From the NCBI GenBank assembly GCA_964562165.1, contig CAZLRZ010000025.1, forward strand, positions 1-12,721: a stretch of DNA of 12,721 nt, written 5' to 3'. Every line of letters begins with the position of its first letter. Position 1 is the stretch's first letter. This document shows, in pieces, positions 6,388 through 12,473 of this stretch. The notes under the pieces are model-generated. The model was not told where the DNA came from. It did not search any database and saw only the letters and a program-made list of their open reading frames with translations. The position numbers were made by a program, and so were the translations under genes. This DNA comes from JAKQLP01 sp964562165. GTDB lineage: Bacteria > Patescibacteriota > Dojkabacteria > B142 > OLB20.

Positions 6388-7194
6388 ATGAGCATTATAA
6401 ACGCATTAATATTAGGTTTAATTCAAGGACTAACGGAATTCCTTCCAGTTTCTAGTTCTGCGCATCTAGGCTTAGTGCCGGCCCTTGCAAATTGGGATGA
6501 ACAAAATATAAGTTTTGACATTTTTTTGCATAGCGCATCACTCCTAGCTTTAATCGTGTTTTTCCGCAGAGAAATTAAAAATATTATTCTAGGATTACTA
6601 GGTAAAAGCAATCCCGACTATTCCAAAAAGGAAAGCCAGAGTTTAATTATCAATATTTTAATTGCATTAATTCCTTTGGTACCGTTCTATATATTCTTCA
6701 AATCTTTTGTTGATTCAAGCCAAAGTTTTTCGATTGTAACAGTAGTGCTACTAATGGTTTTTGGTGCAGTATTAATAATTGTAGACAAAATTAAAACAAA
6801 TAACACAAAAACCATAAAAGACGTTAAAATACCACAAGCCCTAATAATTGGAGCGTCACAATGCTTAGCTCTTTTTAGTGGCGTTAGCAGAAGTGGAATT
6901 ACAATCACTTCCGGCTTACTTACTGGTTTAAAAGAATCCGATGCCAAAATTTTCACTTTCTTCTTATCGATCCCAACAATAGGAGCAGGCTTTTTAATGG
7001 CCTTAAAGGATGTCATTACAGGCGATTCACAGTTAGTCTTCTCATTGCCCCTATTAGTTGCAATGCTTGCAACTTTCCTAAGTGGGCTACTAGCCTTAGA
7101 GTTGTTATTCCGCTTCGGAAAGAAGATAAAATTAAGCTATTACGGGATTTATAGGATAATATTAGGTATAATCCTTCTCATAATTGTTTTTTGA
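6388..7194 (+). CDS. uppP: Undecaprenyl-diphosphatase (BacA/UppP)
   Basis: 268-residue polytopic membrane enzyme that dephosphorylates undecaprenyl diphosphate so the lipid carrier can be reused for peptidoglycan and surface polymer synthesis; also linked to bacitracin resistance. The first family motif is intact: GLTEFLPVSSSAHL (14-27), with Glu17 and His26. The second motif, GVSRSG (165-170, Arg168), is also intact. Length and about eight hydrophobic helices match the family. The stop codon is TGA, showing that TGA is read as stop here. Only 8 bp separate it from recG and 6 bp from the next gene, so it is in the same likely operon. Its presence implies the cell makes or handles undecaprenyl-linked wall precursors. 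Confidence 0.96.
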   Translation: MSIINALILGLIQGLTEFLPVSSSAHLGLVPALANWDEQNISFDIFLHSASLLALIVFFRREIKNIILGLLGKSNPDYSKKESQSLIINILIALIPLVPFYIFFKSFVDSSQSFSIVTVVLLMVFGAVLIIVDKIKTNNTKTIKDVKIPQALIIGASQCLALFSGVSRSGITITSGLLTGLKESDAKIFTFFLSIPTIGAGFLMALKDVITGDSQLVFSLPLLVAMLATFLSGLLALELLFRFGKKIKLSYYGIYRIILGIILLIIVF

Positions 7195-7200
7195 TACTAA

Positions 7201-7683
7201 GTGAACAAACACTCATTAATAATCGTTCTCGAAGATATTCGTTCAGCACTCAATGTAGGTGCAATATTTAGGACATCAGACGCAGTTCTTGCAGAAGAAC
7301 TTCTTTTAGTTGGGATTACTCCATATCCGCCACATCCAAGGATCCCGAAAACAGCACTAGGAGCAACAGAGAGCGTCCAATGGAAACACTTTGATTCAAA
7401 AAGCGAAGTAATCAAATATCTAAAAGAAAAAGACTACTCTTTAGTTTCCGTTGAACTAACACCTAAATCAAAAAACATTTACGATCAACAACTTCCTCTA
7501 AAAACAGCTCTGATATTCGGTAACGAAATATCGGGCGTAAGCGAAGAATTGTTAGAAGCAAGTGATCATATTATTCAAATTCCGATGTACGGGATTAAAG
7601 AGTCCCTAAACGTAGCCACCACAGTTGGAATTACTGCTTACGAATATATTAGACAAAACAAATTTCTAAAAAGCTTATGTTAA
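7201..7683 (+). CDS. SpoU/TrmH-family RNA 2'-O-methyltransferase (SPOUT)
   Basis: 160-residue compact SPOUT methyltransferase using S-adenosylmethionine to methylate a ribose in rRNA or tRNA. All three family motifs are visible: motif 1 NVGAIFRTSDA (18-28, with Asn18 and Arg24), motif 2 ALIFGNEISGVSEELL (103-118, Glu109), and motif 3 IPMYGIKESLNVATTVGI (127-144, Ser135 and Asn137). The C-terminal knot needed for SAM binding is therefore intact. There is no N-terminal L30e-like RNA-binding extension, so size is closest to TrmL, but the target nucleotide cannot be assigned. Start is GTG, chosen because motif 1 lies only 18 residues in and no ATG precedes it after the uppP stop. It overlaps rsmD by 7 bp. 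Confidence 0.9.
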   Translation: MNKHSLIIVLEDIRSALNVGAIFRTSDAVLAEELLLVGITPYPPHPRIPKTALGATESVQWKHFDSKSEVIKYLKEKDYSLVSVELTPKSKNIYDQQLPLKTALIFGNEISGVSEELLEASDHIIQIPMYGIKESLNVATTVGITAYEYIRQNKFLKSLC

Positions 7684-8222
7684 GAATAATCGCTGGAGAA
7701 AAAAAAGGTTTAACAATAGAGGTACCTGATTCCGCAAAACCTATTACGGATAGAATAAAAACGTCAATCTTTGATCTTATTAAAGACTTTCTGGCTGAAT
7801 CTGTTGTATTGGATTTGTTTTCGGGAAGCGGTAACTTTGCTATCGAAGCCATAAGCCGCGGGGCAAAAAGGGCGGTGGTAGTAGAAATTGATGATAAAGC
7901 AGTAGGGATTATCAAAAAAAACATAATAAAAGCAGGGTACAACATGAAAATTGATATCTTCAATATGGACGCAGTTAAGTTTTTGAAGAAAGACGACATA
8001 AAGTTTGATTTAATAATGCTGGATCCACCTTTCCCAATGGCTAAAAGGATCAAAGAGGATGTTATGAACATGTCGATTGCAATGCTTAATCCAAATGGAC
8101 TTTTAGTTTTTCGCTTTCCGCATACCGAAAGCTATGACAAAGTCGAAGCAGGTGCAGAAATTGTATATAAAAAACAGTACGGAATTTCAGTTATCAATTA
8201 TATATTAAAAAAAGCCGAGTAA
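7677..8222 (+). CDS. rsmD: 16S rRNA (guanine966-N2)-methyltransferase RsmD
   Basis: 181-residue SAM-dependent Rossmann methylase that makes m2G966 in 16S rRNA during 30S assembly. Typical features: the N-terminal MLRIIAGEKKG and PITDRIKTSIFD, the SAM-binding glycine loop LDLFSGSGNFAIEA (45-58), acidic VEID around 69-72, and the catalytic DPPF tetrad (116-119, LDPPFPMAKRI). Length fits RsmD (about 180-200). The start overlaps the preceding methylase gene by 7 bp, indicating translational coupling of two RNA modification enzymes. In many bacteria coaD follows rsmD; here rpmF comes next after 70 bp that contain a promoter, so the transcription unit may end or be topped up here. Confidence 0.93.
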   Translation: MLRIIAGEKKGLTIEVPDSAKPITDRIKTSIFDLIKDFLAESVVLDLFSGSGNFAIEAISRGAKRAVVVEIDDKAVGIIKKNIIKAGYNMKIDIFNMDAVKFLKKDDIKFDLIMLDPPFPMAKRIKEDVMNMSIAMLNPNGLLVFRFPHTESYDKVEAGAEIVYKKQYGISVINYILKKAE

Positions 8223-8244
8223 AATCTATTTAATTTCCTATGTT

Positions 8245-8255
8245 TATGGTAGAAT
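8245..8255 (+). promoter_or_regulatory. Extended -10 promoter for rpmF-nusB-rnc
   Basis: TATGGTAGAAT matches the extended -10 form TGnTANAAT. A transcript would begin near 8262, about 30 bases before the rpmF ATG. No good -35 is visible, which extended -10 promoters tolerate. It lies in the longest gap (8223-8292) of the plus-strand cluster. Confidence 0.55.
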
Positions 8256-8271
8256 AAACGCATTATTGATC

Positions 8272-8290
8272 TATATTTAGATATATTTAG
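8272..8290 (+). repeat. Tandem direct repeat in the rpmF leader
   Basis: TATATTTAG occurs twice, at 8272-8280 and 8282-8290, separated by one A, ending two bases before the rpmF ATG. It may supply a second -10 (TATATT, 16 bases upstream of the ATG), be a protein-binding site on DNA or mRNA, or be simple AT-rich duplication. Confidence 0.35.
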
Positions 8291-8292
8291 CA

Positions 8293-8472
8293 ATGGGAGC
8301 ATTACCAAAAAGAAAAATTTCAAAACAAAGAAAAGGCAACAGAAGGTCACATGACGCATTAAAAAATCCTGGACTTTCAATTTGCCCAACTTGTAAAAAA
8401 GAGAAGGCAGCACATGCAGTCTGTCCAAACTGTGGTTCCTACAAAGGTACACAAGTAATCAAAGTTAAATAA
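8293..8472 (+). CDS. rpmF: 50S ribosomal protein L32
   Basis: 59-residue ribosomal protein of the large subunit. The N-terminal MGALPKRKISKQRKGNRRSH is the characteristic basic L32 tail that threads into rRNA. A zinc ribbon follows with CPTC (Cys31, Cys34) and CPNC (Cys44, Cys47), all four ligands kept; many bacteria have lost them. The rest, GSYKGTQVIKVK, is the usual C-terminus. No SD is visible; the leader is AT-rich with a direct repeat. It leads a tight group with nusB, which starts 2 bp after its stop. Confidence 0.96.
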   Translation: MGALPKRKISKQRKGNRRSHDALKNPGLSICPTCKKEKAAHAVCPNCGSYKGTQVIKVK

Positions 8473-8474
8473 GA

Positions 8475-8927
8475 ATGCAATACAAGTCTGACCCAAGGCA
8501 TAATTCAAGAGTTTTAGCACTTCAAAAATTATTCCAAACGGAATTTCAACAAAGACACCTTCAAGACAAGGATACTTCTTTATATACAGAGGAGTCCATT
8601 ATCGAAATCAATGAAGACGAAAACTATGACAACGAACTCACAGACGAGCTCGTTAACTCAATGTCGGAACATCAAGAAGAAATAGACGCTATCATCAAAA
8701 AATTAGCTCCAGAATGGCCAATCGAAAACATTGCCTTTATGGACCTCTTAATATTAAGACTAGCAATTTTAGAAGGCTTTATTATTAAAAAGACCCCTCA
8801 AAAAGTAGTAATCAACGAAGCAATCGAACTAACTAAAGATTTTTGTAACGAACAAACCAGAAAATTCATAAGTGGAGTTTTAGGAACTCTCTATATTAAT
8901 CAAGATAAGTACATTAAAAATGATTAG
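8475..8927 (+). CDS. nusB: Transcription antitermination factor NusB
   Basis: 150-residue all-helical protein that binds boxA RNA with S10 and takes part in rRNA antitermination and 30S maturation. The N-terminal helix NSRVLALQKLFQTEF corresponds to the arginine-rich RNA-binding start of NusB. The C-terminal half carries the hallmark VVINEAIELTKDFCNE (111-126) followed by FISGVLGTLY. A polar acidic loop (about 28-66) is somewhat longer than usual. The first codon lies 2 bp after rpmF and its end overlaps rnc by 8 bp, so the three genes are probably cotranscribed and coupled. Assignment is strong from the C-terminal pattern and context. Confidence 0.92.
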   Translation: MQYKSDPRHNSRVLALQKLFQTEFQQRHLQDKDTSLYTEESIIEINEDENYDNELTDELVNSMSEHQEEIDAIIKKLAPEWPIENIAFMDLLILRLAILEGFIIKKTPQKVVINEAIELTKDFCNEQTRKFISGVLGTLYINQDKYIKND

Positions 8928-9627
8928 TCCAGAAGAGCAAAATATAATCAAGTTACTTGAAGGCCTCGAGTTGAAATATTCAAATTTCGACCTTTATAAA
9001 ACAGCTTTAGTCCACAGATCTTACATTAACGAGAATCCGAACAAAGAAATTACTCAACATAATGAAAGGCTAGAATTCCTTGGTGATGCAGTTTTAGAAC
9101 TTATTATCACTGAATATCTATTCAACAAATATCCGGAACACAAAGAAGGCGAGTTAACTAGTTTCCGTTCTGCTACAGTCAAAACTTCGAGCTTAGCCGA
9201 AACATCAAAGATTCTAGGATTAGGTGAATTTTTGTACTTAAGTAAGGGAGAAGAAAAAACCGGTGGAAGAACAAGGCCATATATTTTGGCTAATACCTTC
9301 GAAGCTTTTCTTGGTGCAATATTTTTAGATCAAGGATTGGATTCCGCTAAATTGTTTGTAGAAAAGCACTTAATCCCCAAGATAGAAGGCATTATCAAGA
9401 ATAGAAGCGATATTGATTCCAAATCTAAACTTCAAGAATTATCCCAAGATCAAATGGGCATAACTCCCTCATACTATCTAATCAGCGAAGAGGGTCCCGA
9501 TCACGATAAGATTTTCAAAATGAGTGTAAAAATCGGCACCAAAACTTACGGCGAAGGTGAAGGCCACAACAAACAAGAAGCCGAATCCAATGCAGCCCTC
9601 GAAGCCATTAAAAACTGGAATTTTTAA
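8920..9627 (+). CDS. rnc: Ribonuclease III
   Basis: 235-residue double-strand-specific endoribonuclease that processes rRNA precursors and some mRNAs. The catalytic domain (1-155) has the family signature HNERLEFLGDAVLE with Glu49, Glu52 and Asp56. The second metal-binding block reads ILANTFEAFLGAIFLDQG (122-139), with Glu128 kept but the aspartate equivalent to E. coli Asp114 replaced by Asn125. A dsRNA-binding domain fills about 165-233 (KLQELSQDQMGITPSY... then GEGHNKQEAESNAALEAI). Length is standard. It overlaps nusB by 8 bp. The Asp-to-Asn change may be a tolerated variant, since asparagine can still coordinate metal; activity is expected but not proven. Confidence 0.96.
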   Translation: MISPEEQNIIKLLEGLELKYSNFDLYKTALVHRSYINENPNKEITQHNERLEFLGDAVLELIITEYLFNKYPEHKEGELTSFRSATVKTSSLAETSKILGLGEFLYLSKGEEKTGGRTRPYILANTFEAFLGAIFLDQGLDSAKLFVEKHLIPKIEGIIKNRSDIDSKSKLQELSQDQMGITPSYYLISEEGPDHDKIFKMSVKIGTKTYGEGEGHNKQEAESNAALEAIKNWNF

Positions 9628-9676
9628 ACAAAATTCAATAGGTTTTCGATTGACTTTATACCCAAATTCTTTAAAC

Positions 9677-9690
9677 TGATATTGTATTTA
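9677..9690 (+). promoter_or_regulatory. -10 region before the surface-protein gene
   Basis: TGATATTGTATTTA contains an extended -10 form (TG-A-TATTGT, 9677-9685) or alternatively TATTTA (9685-9690), ending 10-15 bases before the ATG at 9700. The resulting mRNA would have almost no leader. A TTGACT lies at 9650-9655, but its 24-base spacing is too long. The motif shares TTGTATNTTTA character with the region before rpsP. Confidence 0.4.
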
Positions 9691-9699
9691 GTTACTTTT

Positions 9700-11781
9700 A
9701 TGTATACAGAAAGCAAAGAAGGCTCTTCTTTTAAGCCTGTTTTATATATGTTGATTATTACCTTATTGGTAATAATCGTCTATTTCTTTGTCACAAAAAG
9801 TAACTTTGTTTTTAAACAGGGGGCCGATTCAAACTCAACCATAGTCAATAACTCCGACAAAACCCCCTCAACAGATACACAAACAAATACCAGTCAATAT
9901 ATAACAAAGGACAACAAGATACTTATTTCTACAGACACAGGCGAATTAAAGGAGCTCGAAGTAGGTGATTCGATAGTTATTGAAACTTATTTGGGAGATA
10001 CAATTTCATCTGAAGAAATTGAAGTTGGCGCTATCAAATTTGCACAATGGGCTTCTAATAATTGTATTTCCGGTCAAATCCCCAAATATAATGGTTTAAA
10101 CTGGACCTGTGCATACGATGACACTCTTAGTATTTACAAAGACGGAACAAACCCCACAACAAATCCTACTCAGGGCGTAAATCCAACCACACCTCCAAGC
10201 AATAGCAGATTAACATTATCAGTTATAGGGACCGACACTAAGACAGTTCTTTTAAATTTTGATGGGACACCAATTTCAGAGGCGTCTTTTATCGACCTCA
10301 ATAATTACATTACCGGAGCAACTTTTAACAATATAACCGGCGAACTAACCTTTGCACGAAATGAATTAGGGCCAATTGCAGTTGATCTCGATGGCAGATA
10401 TTTAACTGCCGATTCAACGGCAACACTAACAAATAAAACCGGCAATATATCAATGTGGACGAACGATGCAGGATATTTAAGTGTTGACAATGCAATGACC
10501 TTTATAAATAAAACTATTGATACAACCCTTAACGACATTATAGGGACAGCAAACTCAATTCCGTTTTTTAATTCCAATGGTATTTTATCAAGTTCAACAA
10601 TTACTCCCACACAATTAGGGTATTTATCCAATGTCACTTCTGATATTCAAAATCAATTAAACTCAAAAGTCTCGTCTTTAAGACAAATTCTAACGAATGG
10701 GCCCTTAACTGGAGGAGGCGCTTTAACAGCAGATTTATCAATTTCTATTGACCAAGCATCTGCCTTAAACGATGGCTATTTATCAAGTGCAGATTATATT
10801 GATTTTTCGACCGTAAATTGGGACGAAATAATCAATGCAGCAAATGTATATATGGATTACCGACCAAACAATACGGCCTGTAATGCGGGCCAAGTTTTAA
10901 CATATTCCGTAAACGACGGCTGGATTTGCGGCACCATGACCGCAGTTGGGATTTTAGCAACTCTCAACAACGGTAGTGGAATTAACACCTTTATTTACGA
11001 TGGCAGCGCTGCTCAAACCGTTTCCTTGGGGCCACTTTCAACTAATTGGTCTCAAACAGGTAATTACGATGCAATTTTTGGGTCATCACCAACCTTTAAC
11101 AATCCTTCCGCAGGATCTGATTTATATGTAAAAGGTAATATTGAAAATGATGGAACTATTTACGCAAACAATGCCTCAATTAGTGGAGAGGTAAATATGT
11201 CATCTGCAACTTCTTTTAGAATGAAACAAGTAGCAGATGAAGCAACAACAGCATGCACATACCTTGGTGAATTAGTTTTAGATACTACGGAAACTAAAAT
11301 TTACACTTGTACTGTAACTGGAAATCCAGGTGGCTGGATTGACATTGCCAATGCTGCGGTTACCTCACCAGTAGCATATTTGAGATTAACAACCTCAACA
11401 TATAACGGTGCCTTTACTTTTACTGGAGGATATGTTGGATATCAAGCAGCCGACAAAATTTGTAATGCCCTTCGAAGTGGTACTCATATGTGTCAAACTG
11501 ATGAAATAATTTCGTATATTCATAGCTACAGCATTGCTTCGTTTAATGGCTTAAACGCATGGATTTCCGAAGGAGCACCTGGATACACGGCCAATTCTAA
11601 TGATTGCGGAGGCTGGACAAATAATTCTAGCTCTGACTATTTAGGTTCTTTCTGGTACTTTAATACAGCCGGGGGAGGCAATGGCTCCTTAATTAATTGT
11701 TCACAAACTAAACCAATTGCTTGTTGTTCAAATATAGATGAAAGTCATATCATACCCCCACCAGCTTCTCCTCCTCAATAG
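9700..11781 (+). CDS. N-terminally anchored, tail-fibre-like mosaic surface protein with Cys-rich C-terminal domain
   Basis: 693-residue protein counted from the ATG at 9700; a TTG at 9682 would add six residues but lies in the likely -10. A short polar head and one membrane helix (about 13-33) anchor it, with the bulk outside. A Ser/Thr/Pro-rich linker follows, then modules common in phage tail fibres and bacterial adhesins: two C-x-GQ-...-W-x-C units (CISGQIPKYNGLNWTC; CNAGQVLTYSVNDGWIC), ATLTNKTG and FINKTID, TSDIQNQLNSK, and GPLTGGGALTADLSISIDQA followed by GYLSSADYIDF. A further C...GELVLDTTE...YTC...GGWIDI unit precedes a C-terminal globular domain (about 560-680) with six cysteines (KICNALRSGTHMCQTDEII to PIACCSN), resembling DUF1554/C-type-lectin-like folds. 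The end is Pro-rich. Probable attachment function; inferred only. Confidence 0.8.
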   Translation: MYTESKEGSSFKPVLYMLIITLLVIIVYFFVTKSNFVFKQGADSNSTIVNNSDKTPSTDTQTNTSQYITKDNKILISTDTGELKELEVGDSIVIETYLGDTISSEEIEVGAIKFAQWASNNCISGQIPKYNGLNWTCAYDDTLSIYKDGTNPTTNPTQGVNPTTPPSNSRLTLSVIGTDTKTVLLNFDGTPISEASFIDLNNYITGATFNNITGELTFARNELGPIAVDLDGRYLTADSTATLTNKTGNISMWTNDAGYLSVDNAMTFINKTIDTTLNDIIGTANSIPFFNSNGILSSSTITPTQLGYLSNVTSDIQNQLNSKVSSLRQILTNGPLTGGGALTADLSISIDQASALNDGYLSSADYIDFSTVNWDEIINAANVYMDYRPNNTACNAGQVLTYSVNDGWICGTMTAVGILATLNNGSGINTFIYDGSAAQTVSLGPLSTNWSQTGNYDAIFGSSPTFNNPSAGSDLYVKGNIENDGTIYANNASISGEVNMSSATSFRMKQVADEATTACTYLGELVLDTTETKIYTCTVTGNPGGWIDIANAAVTSPVAYLRLTTSTYNGAFTFTGGYVGYQAADKICNALRSGTHMCQTDEIISYIHSYSIASFNGLNAWISEGAPGYTANSNDCGGWTNNSSSDYLGSFWYFNTAGGGNGSLINCSQTKPIACCSNIDESHIIPPPASPPQ

Positions 11782-11815
11782 GAATTGCCAGAATCCCCCT
11801 AATAAGCTATAATTC

Positions 11816-11838
11816 CTTGTCTTAAACACAAGCTTTTG
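11816..11838 (+). terminator. Weak intrinsic terminator candidate
   Basis: CTTGT (11816-11820) pairs with ACAAG (11828-11832) around a 7-base loop, followed by C and TTTT. The stem is only five pairs and the T-run short, so this is a poor terminator at best; it is the only hairpin of this kind seen between the surface-protein gene and rpsP. Confidence 0.3.
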
Positions 11839-11870
11839 ATAAAATTAAAAAGCAAATTTTATTGTATATT
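11836..11870 (+). promoter_or_regulatory. Promoter candidate for rpsP
   Basis: TTGATA (11836-11841, five of six -35 positions) is followed after 18 bases by TATTGT (11860-11865); overlapping TATATT (11865-11870) is an alternative -10. Either would yield a transcript starting within about 10 bases of the ATG at 11879. The gap upstream contains no gene. Confidence 0.45.
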
Positions 11871-11878
11871 TAATAATT

Positions 11879-12202
11879 ATGTTAAAAATTAGACTTTCAA
11901 GAATTGGTAGAAAAAACTTAGCCACATACCGTATCGTAGTTGCTAATCAGCGCGATAAAAGAAATGGACAATCTTTAGACATTATTGGGACTTACGATCC
12001 AAAAACTAAGCCCAGTACAGTAGTGTTAAACAAAGATAAAGCTAAAGAATGGTTGACCAAAGGTGCACAGCCTTCAAACACTGTAAAATCAATTTTCGTA
12101 AAACAAAACTTACTTCCAAAAACCAAATTAGTAAAAAAATTTGCTGAAAAGCCAGGTAAAAAAGCAGAAGCAAGAATAAAAAAGACTGAAGAAGCTAAAT
12201 AA
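11879..12202 (+). CDS. rpsP: 30S ribosomal protein S16
   Basis: 107-residue small-subunit protein needed for 30S assembly. The N-terminus MLKIRLSRIGRKNLATYRIV and the segments DKRNGQSLDIIGTYDPKTKP and EWLTKGAQPSNTV are the family core. Length exceeds the usual 80-90 because of a Lys/Glu/Ala-rich C-terminal tail (about 83-107, ending KKTEEAK), an extension common in S16. No SD precedes the start. The KH-domain gene follows 27 bp downstream, the usual rpsP-khpA pairing, but rimM and trmD, which often follow, are absent from this locus. Confidence 0.97.
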   Translation: MLKIRLSRIGRKNLATYRIVVANQRDKRNGQSLDIIGTYDPKTKPSTVVLNKDKAKEWLTKGAQPSNTVKSIFVKQNLLPKTKLVKKFAEKPGKKAEARIKKTEEAK

Positions 12203-12229
12203 CAACACTATATTTTTTTCAAACGTTTT

Positions 12230-12463
12230 ATGAAAGAATTACTACAATACATATTAAGTAAAATTGTTGCAGATCCTGAGACCATTGTTATTACAGAAGA
12301 AGTGAATGAATTCCAAGAAAACGTCTTAAATGTATCCATTCCCGTAGAAGAAAGAGGTATAGTTATAGGAAAGGGCGGAAAAAACATACAAGCAATCAGA
12401 AACATTATTTCAATCATTGCTAAAAGAGAAGGGAAGAAGGTCAGAATTAAAATCCTCGACTAA
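12230..12463 (+). CDS. khpA: KH-domain RNA-binding protein (KhpA/YlqC type)
   Basis: 77-residue single KH domain. The nucleic-acid-binding GxxG loop is seen in RGIVIGKGGKNIQAIRNII, with GKGG at 47-50, flanked by the two helices expected; upstream strand LNVSIPVEE and downstream strand KKVRIKILD complete the minimal fold. In Firmicutes the protein pairs with KhpB/Jag and binds many RNAs, affecting envelope growth and division; whether a partner exists here cannot be seen. The usual place next to rpsP supports the call. No SD; TATATT ends 16 bases before the ATG, so it may also be transcribed on its own. The gene converges on a minus-strand gene only 10 bp away. Confidence 0.92.
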   Translation: MKELLQYILSKIVADPETIVITEEVNEFQENVLNVSIPVEERGIVIGKGGKNIQAIRNIISIIAKREGKKVRIKILD

Positions 12464-12473
12464 CCAAGACTCG

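Noticed and set aside
8198..8452. Minus-strand frame opposite rpmF
   Set aside because: The plus strand encodes a complete L32 with all four zinc cysteines and its own promoter; the antisense product has no recognisable feature.
9650..9655. TTGACT as a -35 for the surface-protein gene
   Set aside because: It is 24 bases from the best -10, too far for a standard sigma70 spacer.
9682..9699. TTG start for the surface protein
   Set aside because: The TTG is inside the likely -10 region, and an ATG 18 bases later begins a conventional short head before the membrane helix.
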